Positions 16,584 to 24,796 of a DNA stretch of 34,174 nt are shown here, in pieces. Source of the DNA: Verrucomicrobiaceae bacterium (lineage in GTDB: Bacteria; Verrucomicrobiota; Verrucomicrobiae; Verrucomicrobiales; Akkermansiaceae); NCBI GenBank assembly GCA_003820635.1, contig RPOS01000029.1, positions 1 through 34,174 on the forward strand, in the 5' to 3' direction. The notes under the pieces were generated by a model. That model saw only the letters and a list, made by a program, of their open reading frames with translations. It did not search any database and was not told the origin of the DNA. The position numbers and the translations under genes are program-made. Position 1 is the first letter of the stretch. Every line of letters begins with the position of its first letter.

Positions 16584-17269
16584 GCGTGCAGGTTTTCCAA
16601 CAGTTGACCTTTTTCGAGATGCAACGTGCGGTCGGCGGCGGCGGCGGCTTTTGCATCGTGGGTGACCATGACGATGGTCTTTTCAAACTCCGCGGCGAGC
16701 TGGCGCAGCAGTTCGAGAATGCGCGTGGCGGAGTCGCGGTCAAGGTCGCCGGTCGGTTCGTCGGCAACGAGGATTTCCGGATCGGCGACGATGGCGCGGG
16801 CGATGGCGACGCGTTGTTCCTGGCCGCCTGAGAGTTCGGACGGCGTGTGATGCATGCGGTCACTGAGGGCGACCAGTGAAAGCGCGTTCTCCACCCGCTC
16901 GTGGCGCTCGCGTTTCGACATGTGGGATAGCAGCAAGGGCAGCTCGACGTTCTCAAAGGCTGTTAGAACGGGCACGAGGTGATAGAGTTGGAAAATGTAA
17001 CCGACGTGTTTGGCGCGCCAGCGGGTGAGCTCGGAGCGGGAGAGCTTGGCGATCTCGGTGCCGGCGATGATGAGCGATCCGCTCGTGGGCGAATCGATGC
17101 CGGAGAGCAGGTTGAGCAGCGTGGTTTTGCCCGAGCCCGACGGTCCCATCAGCGCGAGAAACTCGCCTTTGGGCACATCGAGGTCGAGGGCTTCAAGCGG
17201 AGTGACCACGGTGCTGCCCTTGTGGTAGCTTTTGGATAGCCCGCGGCATTGGATCATGGGTGGTGTCAT
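16580..17269 (-). CDS. ABC exporter ATP-binding subunit, LolD/MacB type
   Basis: The 229-residue ATPase is of the MacB/LolD/FtsE class. Walker A is GPSGSGKTT at 42-50, the Q-loop is YIFQLYHLVP (Q94), the signature is LSGGQ at 146-150 followed by EQRVAIARAI, Walker B is ILVADEPTGDLD with catalytic E171, and the H-loop is VTHD. YHLVPVLTAFENVELPLLL is characteristic of this class. Start ATG 17269 overlaps the adaptor stop (ATGA); a second ATG lies at 17257. It drives the two FtsX-type permeases immediately downstream. The stop overlaps the first permease start, so the stoichiometry of ATPase and permease is probably coupled by translation. Confidence 0.95.
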   Translation of the reverse strand: MTPPMIQCRGLSKSYHKGSTVVTPLEALDLDVPKGEFLALMGPSGSGKTTLLNLLSGIDSPTSGSLIIAGTEIAKLSRSELTRWRAKHVGYIFQLYHLVPVLTAFENVELPLLLSHMSKRERHERVENALSLVALSDRMHHTPSELSGGQEQRVAIARAIVADPEILVADEPTGDLDRDSATRILELLRQLAAEFEKTIVMVTHDAKAAAAADRTLHLEKGQLLENLHA

Positions 17270-18645
17270 GGTTGTTTGAGAGTGGGATTGACTCGTTGGC
17301 GCTCGCGCAAGCCCTGCGGGGAAAGCACGACCAACTCGCCGGGACGCAGGCCACTGGTGATGCGGATGAAGCCATCGCGGGTTTCCGTGGACGCCTGCAC
17401 TTCACGCCTGGTGACGCGCTGTGACTCGGGATCGCAGACCCACGCAGCGCCGTCTGTGAGAGCGTTTTCCGGCATCCACACCGCGAGCGATCCGGAACTG
17501 GTTCCAACTGCGGAGGTGTTTCCGAAAAACTCGACGCGGCAGAGCATTTCCGGGCGCAGCGAGTCGATGGGATCGACGATGCGGACTTTCGCCTGGAGCG
17601 TGTTGCGCTGGACGTCCGCCTCGCCGGTGATGCGGGTGACTTCGCCGGTGAATACACGGTCGGGCAAGAGGCTGCAGCGGATCTTCGCCGGCTGCCCGAC
17701 ACTGAGTCCCGCGGCATCAGCGAGCGGCACATCGACGCGGACCTGCAGTTTGTCCGGTTGATAGAGAATAGCGACCGTCGAGCTCTCGAGATCGTCCATG
17801 GCGAGCATCTTCTTCTGCCCCGGCATGGCGATGAGGCGCAGCACGCGGCCATCGATGGTTGAAACAATACGGGTGCGCTCAAGTGCCAGTTTCGCCTGAT
17901 CCACCCGGACGGCAGCGGCTGAGATTTCCGCCTCGCGGACCTTGGTTTCGAGTTCGAGCCGTGCGATGTCCGCCTCGGCCTCGCCGCTTAGAGCCTCCGC
18001 GGCGAGTGACTGCAATCGCTCCCGGTCATGGCGCAGGCGGGCGGAGATCACATCGGATTCCGGCACGGTGCCCTTCGGGAGTTTTGAGAGTCGCAGATGC
18101 TGGTCCGCGGCGTCCTCCTGCAGGGTGAGCGCGGCCTGATGGACGGCCCTAACCGATTCGAGCTTTTTGCGGGCGGAGGTGATGGACGCGATCTGGGAGT
18201 CACGCGCGGCGATCAGCGTCCTTTGGTTTTCCTCGGCAGCGGCCAAGGCCAGACGGCTGTCATCATCGACCAAGGTTGCGAGAGTTTCACCCTTTTTCAC
18301 GAACTGCCCTTCCAACACAAGGACTTCGTCGATCACGCCATCGATGAGCGCGGTGGCTTTGATGGGCAGTGGATCGGGTTCGATCCATCCGCTGGCTTGG
18401 AACATCATATTGCCGGTGGCTTTGGGAGATGGGTTCGCGTCATTCTGATCCGAGGTGGCGAGAACCGTTGCAACCTCCACCTCCGGAGCGGGTAGCAGGC
18501 GGTCCTTGAACAAAGCGAGAAACAACACCGCGAAACCAGCGACAATGGCCGCGGGAATCAGCCATGATGGCATGCGTCGCGGCGGATGATGCGAGGCATC
18601 ATCCGCAGGACGGGTCAGGGATTGGAGTGACGGCGCGGGTTTCAT
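17266..18645 (-). CDS. HlyD/MacA-type periplasmic adaptor of the ABC exporter
   Basis: The 459-residue adaptor is anchored by an N-terminal helix (about 27-47, WLIPAAIVAGFAVLFLALF) after a polar cytoplasmic tail. It is therefore an uncleaved type II membrane protein rather than a lipoprotein. The lipoyl half-motif VIDEVLVLEGQFVKKGETLATL leads into a long coiled coil (about 145-265) with heptad-like Ala/Leu/Glu. The second half VSTIDGRVLRLIAMPGQKKM follows, then beta-barrel and membrane-proximal regions (VDVPLADAAGLSVGQPAKIRC; SGLRPGELVVLSPQGLRERQ). The order adaptor, ATPase, permease, permease is like DevBCA or MacAB exporters. The outer-membrane partner could be the CzcC/CusC-like factor at 23440-24666 in the same cluster. 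Confidence 0.9.
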   Translation of the reverse strand: MKPAPSLQSLTRPADDASHHPPRRMPSWLIPAAIVAGFAVLFLALFKDRLLPAPEVEVATVLATSDQNDANPSPKATGNMMFQASGWIEPDPLPIKATALIDGVIDEVLVLEGQFVKKGETLATLVDDDSRLALAAAEENQRTLIAARDSQIASITSARKKLESVRAVHQAALTLQEDAADQHLRLSKLPKGTVPESDVISARLRHDRERLQSLAAEALSGEAEADIARLELETKVREAEISAAAVRVDQAKLALERTRIVSTIDGRVLRLIAMPGQKKMLAMDDLESSTVAILYQPDKLQVRVDVPLADAAGLSVGQPAKIRCSLLPDRVFTGEVTRITGEADVQRNTLQAKVRIVDPIDSLRPEMLCRVEFFGNTSAVGTSSGSLAVWMPENALTDGAAWVCDPESQRVTRREVQASTETRDGFIRITSGLRPGELVVLSPQGLRERQRVNPTLKQP

Positions 18646-18693
18646 GGGTGGTGGTTTCGTGGCTGGTGTGACGGCTTCAAACCGCCACTTCGA

Positions 18694-19128
18694 TTATTCA
18701 TCGTCGCCGCAGGCGCAGCGCCATTCGGGGCTTTTGCAGGGAGCGCAATTTTTGGTGTCGTAGTGGAGGCGGGCGGTGATGGTTTTGGCATCCGGGCTTT
18801 CCTTGTATTGCAGGATGAGCCAATCGCCTACACCGGGTACCGGCAGAGTGAAACCATCGGCAGACTTGGTGACTTCGAGTTTCACCGGTTTCGAACGAGT
18901 GCCGGCAGTGGCGGCTAGTGACCGTGCATCGACCTTCACGGGCTTCATATCCTTGTCGAGCAGGGCGATATGGAGCTTGCCGTCCTTTTCGGTGACTTCG
19001 CCGTGCATGATTTCATCGGTGCTGAATTCGAGAATACGGCCTTTGTTGGGGCCGAGTTCGATTCCTTCGTGGGCGAATGCAAGTCCAGCGGTGGCGGCCA
19101 GCAACAGTGTGGTCAGTGTCTTTTTCAT
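18694..19128 (-). CDS. Exported 'HEG' protein with cysteine-rich tail, probable metal binder
   Basis: The 144-residue protein has a clean signal peptide (MKKTLTTLLLAATAGLAFA) cleaved before H20-E21-G22, placing a histidine at the mature N-terminus, a potential copper-ligating amino-terminal His. GPNKGRILEF follows, then a beta-rich body. The C-terminal 18 residues carry four cysteines (128, 131, 138, 140) as CAPC...CAC with acidic residues. It sits between the CzcA/CusA-like pump (27 bp upstream) and the ABC adaptor (48 bp downstream), linking the two exporters. A periplasmic metallochaperone or metal sink is the most reasonable role, inferred from ligands and context; I do not recognise a named family. 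Confidence 0.85.
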   Translation of the reverse strand: MKKTLTTLLLAATAGLAFAHEGIELGPNKGRILEFSTDEIMHGEVTEKDGKLHIALLDKDMKPVKVDARSLAATAGTRSKPVKLEVTKSADGFTLPVPGVGDWLILQYKESPDAKTITARLHYDTKNCAPCKSPEWRCACGDDE

Positions 19129-19155
19129 GTGTTGTATTGGTATTGGTTTGAATTT

Positions 19156-22100
19156 CTAACGGGCGGCTGGCGCATCCAACCTGAGAGCTTTTTCCGCCGC
19201 CTTCCTGCCGATCAGGAAGAAGACTGCGGGAGTGACGACGAGGTCGAGAAGTGTCGAGGAAACCAAGCCGCCAACGATGGCCACAGCCACCGGATGGAGG
19301 ATTTCCTTGCCGGGTTCGCCGGGCGCGAGCACCAGCGGAATAAGCGCGATGCCCGCAGAGAGCGCGGTCATCAGCACCGGCACCAAACGTTCCAAGGTGC
19401 CGCGCGTGATGAGCGCGATGCCGAAGACCTCGCCCTCATGGCGCATCAGATGCAGGTAGTGGGAAATCATCATGATGCCATTGCGCGCGGCCACCCCACC
19501 GACGGCGATGAAACCCACCAGTGTGGCGATGCTGATGTTGTCGATCCTCCACCAGGTGAAGACGATCGCGCCGGCGAGCGCGAGCGGCAGGTTGAGCATG
19601 ACCTGCAACGCGAGTGAAACGCTGCGGAAGTATCCAGTAAGGAGCATGATGATGACGCCGACCACGATGCCGAAGAAAACCAGGATGCGCTGCGACGCCT
19701 GCTTGCGGGCGAGGTATTCGCCTTCGAAACGAAGCGTGTATCCCGGTGGCAGGACGACATTTGCGGCGACGGCCTGTTGCCATTGGTTCACCAGCGACTC
19801 AAGGTCCCGCTCGCGGGTGTTGGCACCGATGACAATGCGCCGCTGGCCGTTCTCGCGGTTGATGACGTTCGGCCCGCTGACTTCATGCACGTTGGCAACG
19901 AGTGAGAGCGGGAGATGGCGGCCGTCCGGCGTTTCCACCAGCAGCTCGCTGATGCGTTCCGGCCATGTGCGCCAGCTTTCAGGCAGGCGCATGACGAGAT
20001 CGACGGTGGCCTCCCCTTCGCGGAGTTCGCCGAGGAGTTCGCCGCCGAGCACCTTGGAAACCTGCTCGTTGATCCCGCCCGGCGCGAGGCCCTCGGCGCG
20101 CGCACGCTCGCGGTTCACCTCGATGCGGATCTGGGGGATGGAGACCTGGGCTTCCAGATTGACGTCTGTTAGACCTGCAACATCCGCGCCGGCCTCTTTG
20201 ACACGGGCTCCGAGACGGCGCAGGGTGTCGAGGTCCGGACCGTGGATCTTGACGGCGATCTTGGCGGAAACGCCGCTGAGCATGTGGCTGAGGCGGTGGC
20301 TGATCGGTTGGCCCACATTGACGAAGGTTCCGGGAATGGTGGAAAGCCTTTCGCGGATCTCCGCAAACACCATTTCGCGCGGGCGGCCCTGTCCGTGGTG
20401 GAATTCCACGTCGAACTCGTTGACGGAAACCGGCATGACATGGTCATCGCGCTCGGCGCGTCCGGCGCGGCGGCCCACGGATTTCACCTCTGGAATCCCA
20501 AGCAGCAGCTCGACCGCCTTTTTTCCCACTTCGTTGGATTGCCTGAGCGAGCTTCCCGGCGCGCTGGCAAACGAGATGGTGGCGCTGCCTTCGTTGAACG
20601 ATGGCAGGAACTCCTTGCCCATGCCCGGGTAAAGCATGGCCGCGCCCGCCACCAGCACCAGCACGACGGCGATCACCGCCAGCGGAGCGCCGAATGCGGC
20701 GCGCAGGAAGGTGGCGCGGGTGACCGCCTTGAGCGCCCTGACAAGCGGACCGTCGCGGTGCTCCCTTCCTTCCTTCGGCCGCAGCAAAAACGAACAAAGC
20801 ACCGGAATCACCGTCAGCGAGACAAGAAACGAGGCGATCATGCTGACGATGGTGGCGATGGCGATGGGGCGGAACAAACGGCCTTCGAGACCGGCAAGAC
20901 CGAGCAACGGGACAAACACCAGCACGATGAGCACGGTGGCATAGAGGATGCTGGAGCGCACCTCGCTGGAAGCGGCCGCGATGACTTCGATCCGTGGTTT
21001 CGGGGTCGGCAACGCGGCGTTCTCCCGCAGGCGGCGGAAGACGTTCTCCACATCCACAATGGCGTCATCCACCACCATGCCGATGGCCACGGCGATGCCG
21101 CCGAGCGTCATGCTGTTCACGCTGGTGCCAAACCACCGGAAGGTGAGCAGCGTGATGGCGAAGGACAGCGGAATGGCTGTTAGAGTGATGAAGGTGGTGC
21201 GCAGGTTCAGCAGGAACAGAAAGAGGACGACCGTCACCATGATGGCCCCGTCACGGATCGCCTCCTTGAGATTGCCGATGGCGTTTACGATAAAGTCGCC
21301 CTGTCGGAAAAGCACGTCGGCCTCCACTCCCCCGGGCAGGCTGGGGCGGAGTTTCTCGAGCGCCCGCTCGATTTCCGCCGTGAGCTTGAGCGTGTCGAAA
21401 CCGGGGGCCTTGTCGATGCTGAGGATGACGCCCGCGGTTTCTCCGGTTTCCCCGGCGAGGGCGATGGCGGCATCGCCGCGCATCGGGGCGACGCCGAATT
21501 TGACCTCCGCGACATCGCCGATGGTCACGATGCGGCCGCCGTCGCGCCTGATGATCGAGGATGCGATGTCCGCGGGATCGGCGGTCATGGCGAGGTTGCG
21601 CACCATGATTTCACGCGGACCGGATTGCAGGTATCCGCTGGTGGCGTTTCCGGTGGCAAGCGAGACGGCCTTGGCCAGTTCCTCCAGGGTGACGCCCTCG
21701 GCCATGAGCCTAACAGGGTCCGGCTCGACATGGACCTGTTTGACGCCGCCGCCGATGGCGAGCACTTCGGCCACGCCGGGGATGCTTTGCAGGCGGCGGG
21801 CGACGCTGCGTTCCGCAAGCGTGCGCAGGTCCATGGGTGCCATCGAGCCATCCATCGATCTCAGGCCGACGAGCAGGATCTCGCCCATCAGCGAGGAAAC
21901 GGGCGTCATCCCGGAGCGGGTTCCCGCAGGGAACCGCACGGTCTGCATGCGCTCCTGCACGAGTTGCCGCGCTTTGTAGATGTCCGTTCCCCAGGAAAAC
22001 TCCACAAACACCAGTGACAGGCCGACATCGGAATTCGAGCGCAGGCGGTCGAGCCCGCCGACGCCTAACAGCGCGTTCTCCAGCGGCCGGGTGACGAGGG

Positions 22101-22287
22101 TTTCCACTTCCTCGGGAGCGAGCCCCGGCGCTTCTGTTAGAATAGTGACCGTGGGCTTCGTCATGTCCGGCAGCACCTCGACGGGCAGCTCGGTGGCGGT
22201 GCGGATGCCGAGCACCAGCACCAGCAGCGCGGCGGCGATGACCAGCGCGCGGTGCCTGAGCGAAAAGCGGATGAGATGGTCGAGCAT
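19156..22287 (-). CDS. RND heavy-metal efflux pump, CzcA/CusA-like
   Basis: The 1043-residue inner-membrane RND transporter begins LDHLIRFSLRHRALVIAAA, as in the heavy-metal (HME) and related families. TM4 carries D407-D408 in GMVVDDAIVDVENVFRRL, the proton-relay pair. The periplasmic PN/PC porter regions are present, with GQPISHRLSHMLSGVSAKIAVKI replacing the Met-rich segment of CusA with His and one Met. TM10 contains GGVAARNGIMMISHYLHLMRHEG, the CusA/CzcA-like form rather than the AcrB Lys motif. It follows its CzcB-like adaptor by 5 bp. The likely job is export of divalent or monovalent metal ions (Cu/Ag, or Zn/Co/Cd) from the periplasm; which metal cannot be read from the sequence. Confidence 0.93.
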   Translation of the reverse strand: MLDHLIRFSLRHRALVIAAALLVLVLGIRTATELPVEVLPDMTKPTVTILTEAPGLAPEEVETLVTRPLENALLGVGGLDRLRSNSDVGLSLVFVEFSWGTDIYKARQLVQERMQTVRFPAGTRSGMTPVSSLMGEILLVGLRSMDGSMAPMDLRTLAERSVARRLQSIPGVAEVLAIGGGVKQVHVEPDPVRLMAEGVTLEELAKAVSLATGNATSGYLQSGPREIMVRNLAMTADPADIASSIIRRDGGRIVTIGDVAEVKFGVAPMRGDAAIALAGETGETAGVILSIDKAPGFDTLKLTAEIERALEKLRPSLPGGVEADVLFRQGDFIVNAIGNLKEAIRDGAIMVTVVLFLFLLNLRTTFITLTAIPLSFAITLLTFRWFGTSVNSMTLGGIAVAIGMVVDDAIVDVENVFRRLRENAALPTPKPRIEVIAAASSEVRSSILYATVLIVLVFVPLLGLAGLEGRLFRPIAIATIVSMIASFLVSLTVIPVLCSFLLRPKEGREHRDGPLVRALKAVTRATFLRAAFGAPLAVIAVVLVLVAGAAMLYPGMGKEFLPSFNEGSATISFASAPGSSLRQSNEVGKKAVELLLGIPEVKSVGRRAGRAERDDHVMPVSVNEFDVEFHHGQGRPREMVFAEIRERLSTIPGTFVNVGQPISHRLSHMLSGVSAKIAVKIHGPDLDTLRRLGARVKEAGADVAGLTDVNLEAQVSIPQIRIEVNRERARAEGLAPGGINEQVSKVLGGELLGELREGEATVDLVMRLPESWRTWPERISELLVETPDGRHLPLSLVANVHEVSGPNVINRENGQRRIVIGANTRERDLESLVNQWQQAVAANVVLPPGYTLRFEGEYLARKQASQRILVFFGIVVGVIIMLLTGYFRSVSLALQVMLNLPLALAGAIVFTWWRIDNISIATLVGFIAVGGVAARNGIMMISHYLHLMRHEGEVFGIALITRGTLERLVPVLMTALSAGIALIPLVLAPGEPGKEILHPVAVAIVGGLVSSTLLDLVVTPAVFFLIGRKAAEKALRLDAPAAR

Positions 22288-22292
22288 GGCGG

Positions 22293-23405
22293 TCAGGCTT
22301 TGGCGCGGGCGCGCAGGACGAAGGGCGAGGCAAGCAACATCAGGAACAGCACGCCGCAGGCGATTGAGAGGAACAGGACGAGCGGCCCGCCGGAGCCATG
22401 CGTGTGGCCGTGATCATGGCCCGCCTCTGCAGCGGCGATTTGTTCCGCGGTCATCTCCGTTCCATCCTCGTTGTGCGGGTGGCCGTGCGCGGCATCGAGT
22501 GCTTCCTTGAGCGAGGCGTTGCCCTTGCCCGCGAAGGCCAGCGCGTATGCGCCTTGCGTGACCACTTCGTCGCCGGGAAACAGGCCGGAGGTGATTTCCA
22601 CCCGCTCGCCACTCATTTCACCGACGGTGACCGGCACGCGGACGAAGGCGTTTTCCAGTTCGTAATCCTTAATGAAGACAAAACGGTTCGAGTGATCGCC
22701 CTGCAGCGCGTCGCGCGGGATGCCGAGCACCCCTTCGCGTTTTGATGCGAGGAGTGAAACTTCGGCCCGCATGCCGGGGCGGAGTTGGTTGCCGGGGTTG
22801 GGCAGCTCGAAGATGGCATCGATGGTGCCCTTGGCGGGATCCGCGTCCACTCCAAGCTGGAGGTATTCCGCCTCGCGCAGATCATTTCCAAGAGCCGGAA
22901 TGCGGACCCGGGCGGTCAGGCCCTGCTTGAGGATGGATGCCTGGTTTTGCGGGACCTTGGCGAGCACCCATACTTTGGTCAGATCGTGGATGACCATCAA
23001 CTCCTTGTCCGGCTCGACGGGTGCTCCGGGGTGAACCTGCGAGCTGATGACAAGACCGCCGGCGGATGCCTTCAGTTCGATTGTGGGGGGTGGACTTCCG
23101 GGCTGCCGGCTTTCGATGCGTGCGATCACCTCGTCCTTGCTGACAAAATCGCCCTTGTGGGCAAGCACCTCGATTGCGCGCCCGGCGACACGGCTTGATA
23201 GAACCGAGTGGCTGGCACAGGTGTGCTCGATTTCACCGAGCACGAAAAGCGTGCGCTCGAAGTCGCCCTCCTCCGCCTGTGCGGTCTGGATGTCGAGGTT
23301 GCTCACGCCGGTCTCATCGAGGACGACGGTGTTTTCGTTGCGTGGAGCTTCGGCCGCCGCGTTGAGTGTGAACCAAGCGAGCAAGATGGATATTCGGAAA
23401 TTCAT
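22293..23405 (-). CDS. CzcB/CusB-like adaptor with His-rich linker and C-terminal membrane helix
   Basis: I chose ATG 23405 (370 residues), which starts a signal peptide (MNFRISILLAWFTLNAAAEA) and is preceded by CTCAAACC; the frame is open to 23597 but only with a polar non-signal extension. The adaptor core shows SRVAGRAIEVLAHKGDFVSKDEVIARI, a very short hairpin replaced by a Pro-rich turn (QPGSPPP), KASAGGLVISSQVHPG, LRPGMRAEVSLLA and ITSGLFPGDEVVTQGAYAL. After the core comes a His-rich segment (308-337: HGHPHNEDG, then GHDHGHTHG) and a strong C-terminal TM helix (341-364) ending RARAKA. This tail is unusual for the family. It sits between OMF (34 bp) and pump (5 bp). Confidence 0.9.
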   Translation of the reverse strand: MNFRISILLAWFTLNAAAEAPRNENTVVLDETGVSNLDIQTAQAEEGDFERTLFVLGEIEHTCASHSVLSSRVAGRAIEVLAHKGDFVSKDEVIARIESRQPGSPPPTIELKASAGGLVISSQVHPGAPVEPDKELMVIHDLTKVWVLAKVPQNQASILKQGLTARVRIPALGNDLREAEYLQLGVDADPAKGTIDAIFELPNPGNQLRPGMRAEVSLLASKREGVLGIPRDALQGDHSNRFVFIKDYELENAFVRVPVTVGEMSGERVEITSGLFPGDEVVTQGAYALAFAGKGNASLKEALDAAHGHPHNEDGTEMTAEQIAAAEAGHDHGHTHGSGGPLVLFLSIACGVLFLMLLASPFVLRARAKA

Positions 23406-23439
23406 GGTTTGAGAGTGGATGGATGATTTGGCATGGCGG

Positions 23440-24666
23440 TTAAAAACCGCCGCCACGGGCAGTTTCGTGACGGACGCGGGCGAGGTGGAATTCGCGCAGG
23501 GCGTCGAGCCGCGCGACGGATAATTGGAGACGTTTCTCCCGGGCGCGCAGGACCGACTGAATTTCGCTTTGACCATTTCGATAGGCGGTTTCCGCAAGGG
23601 TGGATTGTTCTTCGGCGAGTGGCAGGAGCGTCTCGTTGATTTCGCGGATCATATGCGCCCATTCGGTCATTTCGGCGAGTGCACCTTCGGCCTCCAAGCG
23701 GATGTTCCTTTCAAGAGCTGAAACTTCCGTTTCCTTGCGTTCGCTTCTTGCCGTGGCTTCTTGGATGGCTCCTTCATTGTTGTTCCAGAACGGCAGCGGG
23801 ATCTTGAAACGCAGTCCGATGATCGCCTCGTTGTCATATCCATTCGGCGCGTCTTCGGTACGTTCCGCCGCCGCGAACAAGCCGCCCTCGACATCGTCGT
23901 AGCGACGCACTTGTTCAAGCACCACCCCCTGTGCTGCGGCTTGCGCATCGAGCTTGGCAACCTGGAAATCCGGCCGCTGTGACGGATCCAGCGTGGCTGT
24001 CGGCAGCCTGGGTTCGGGCAGCGAACCGCTCACGCTGAGTGATTCGCCGGAGCGCATGCCGAGCAGAGGTTTCAGCACGCCAAGCAAGGCGGCTTCCGCG
24101 GCATCGAGTTGGCGGATCTCCATGGAAAGGCTCGTGGCTTCGAGTTTCGCCTGTCCCGCATCGATCACCGAACCTTCTCCCTTCGATGCAATTTCTGCTA
24201 GAAATGCGGCGAACTCTTTCGACAACGCGACCTGTTGCGTCAGCAGTTCGCGGCGCTGGCGGGTGGCCAGCACTTTCACCACCGCTTCACGGGCGCTCGC
24301 GGCGAGACGGCGCTCCACCTCACGCACCTCCGCCTCGGCGGCCTGCACGGCGGTAGTGGAGAGCTCCTTTTCCAGCCACAGCCGGCCGGTCACCGGAAAG
24401 CGCTGGGCAAAGCCGATTTCGAGCCTGCCTTCGCGGAAATCGGAATTCGATTCGAAGGCGGTTTCGAGTTGCGGGTTTGCAAGGCGGCCCGACTGGTTCA
24501 TGCGCCCGACAGCCTCCTGGATGCGCAGCCGCGCGGCGGCGAGATCCGGGTTTTGCGAGCGGATGCGGTCGCCGACGGATGTGAGTGTGACAACGACGGA
24601 TTCGGCCTGCAGTGGGGCTGTTAGCAAGGCGCAAATCAGCCAGAAACGGATGATGGCATGAGACAT
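23440..24666 (-). CDS. Outer-membrane efflux factor, CzcC/CusC-like (TolC family)
   Basis: The 408-residue protein has a cleavable signal (MSHAIIRFWLICALLTAPLQAES) without a lipobox. Two OEP repeats are visible: NPDLAAARLRIQEAVGRMNQSGRLANPQLE in the first, and the typical RFKIPLPFWNNNEGAIQEATA in the second, the signature of CzcC-like factors. The C-terminal coiled part has AYRNGQSEIQSVLRAREKRLQL. It leads the core metal-efflux genes (OMF, adaptor, pump). It is preceded by a 130-bp gap holding a perfect palindrome that may be its operator. Because it is the only OMF in the cluster, it may be shared with the ABC exporter encoded downstream. Confidence 0.92.
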   Translation of the reverse strand: MSHAIIRFWLICALLTAPLQAESVVVTLTSVGDRIRSQNPDLAAARLRIQEAVGRMNQSGRLANPQLETAFESNSDFREGRLEIGFAQRFPVTGRLWLEKELSTTAVQAAEAEVREVERRLAASAREAVVKVLATRQRRELLTQQVALSKEFAAFLAEIASKGEGSVIDAGQAKLEATSLSMEIRQLDAAEAALLGVLKPLLGMRSGESLSVSGSLPEPRLPTATLDPSQRPDFQVAKLDAQAAAQGVVLEQVRRYDDVEGGLFAAAERTEDAPNGYDNEAIIGLRFKIPLPFWNNNEGAIQEATARSERKETEVSALERNIRLEAEGALAEMTEWAHMIREINETLLPLAEEQSTLAETAYRNGQSEIQSVLRAREKRLQLSVARLDALREFHLARVRHETARGGGF

Positions 24667-24696
24667 GAAATGGATGGACTGGTTGATTTCCAGAAA

Positions 24697-24712
24697 CCTC
24701 CTGAAACGGAGG
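24697..24712. other. Small hairpin in the leader of the metal-efflux operon
   Basis: CCTCC and GGAGG flank a 6-nt loop, a 5-bp stem lying 30-45 bp upstream of the OMF start. On the minus strand it contains AGGAGG, but much too far from the ATG to be its ribosome binding site. It could be a leader structure, or chance. Confidence 0.25.
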
Positions 24713-24728
24713 ATTCACAAAAGTGGCA

Positions 24729-24746
24729 CGAGTCATCGATGACTCG
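24729..24746. promoter_or_regulatory. Perfect 18-bp palindrome upstream of the metal-efflux genes
   Basis: CGAGTCATCGATGACTCG is a perfect inverted repeat without mismatches, in the 130-bp gap between the His/Cys-rich gene and the OMF gene. As DNA it fits an operator for a dimeric regulator. As RNA it folds into a 7-bp stem with a UCGA tetraloop, followed on the minus strand by CTTTTG, a poor terminator tail. Position in front of the efflux genes favours a regulatory site; no metalloregulator gene is in the window. Confidence 0.45.
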
Positions 24747-24796
24747 CGCGATGGAACGCCGGCCCAACGCGGGCACGACGGAGCGTCAGAAATGGC

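Noticed and set aside
17269..23430. Shared 11-mer CACTCTCAAAC just upstream of the ATGs at 17269 and 23405
   Set aside because: Shared 11-mers are expected by chance in 34 kb and one copy encodes the end of the adaptor (NPTLKQP), so it is not evidence of a regulon.
23406..23597. Upstream extension of the CzcB-like frame
   Set aside because: It overlaps the OMF gene and has no signal peptide; a good signal starts at 23405.
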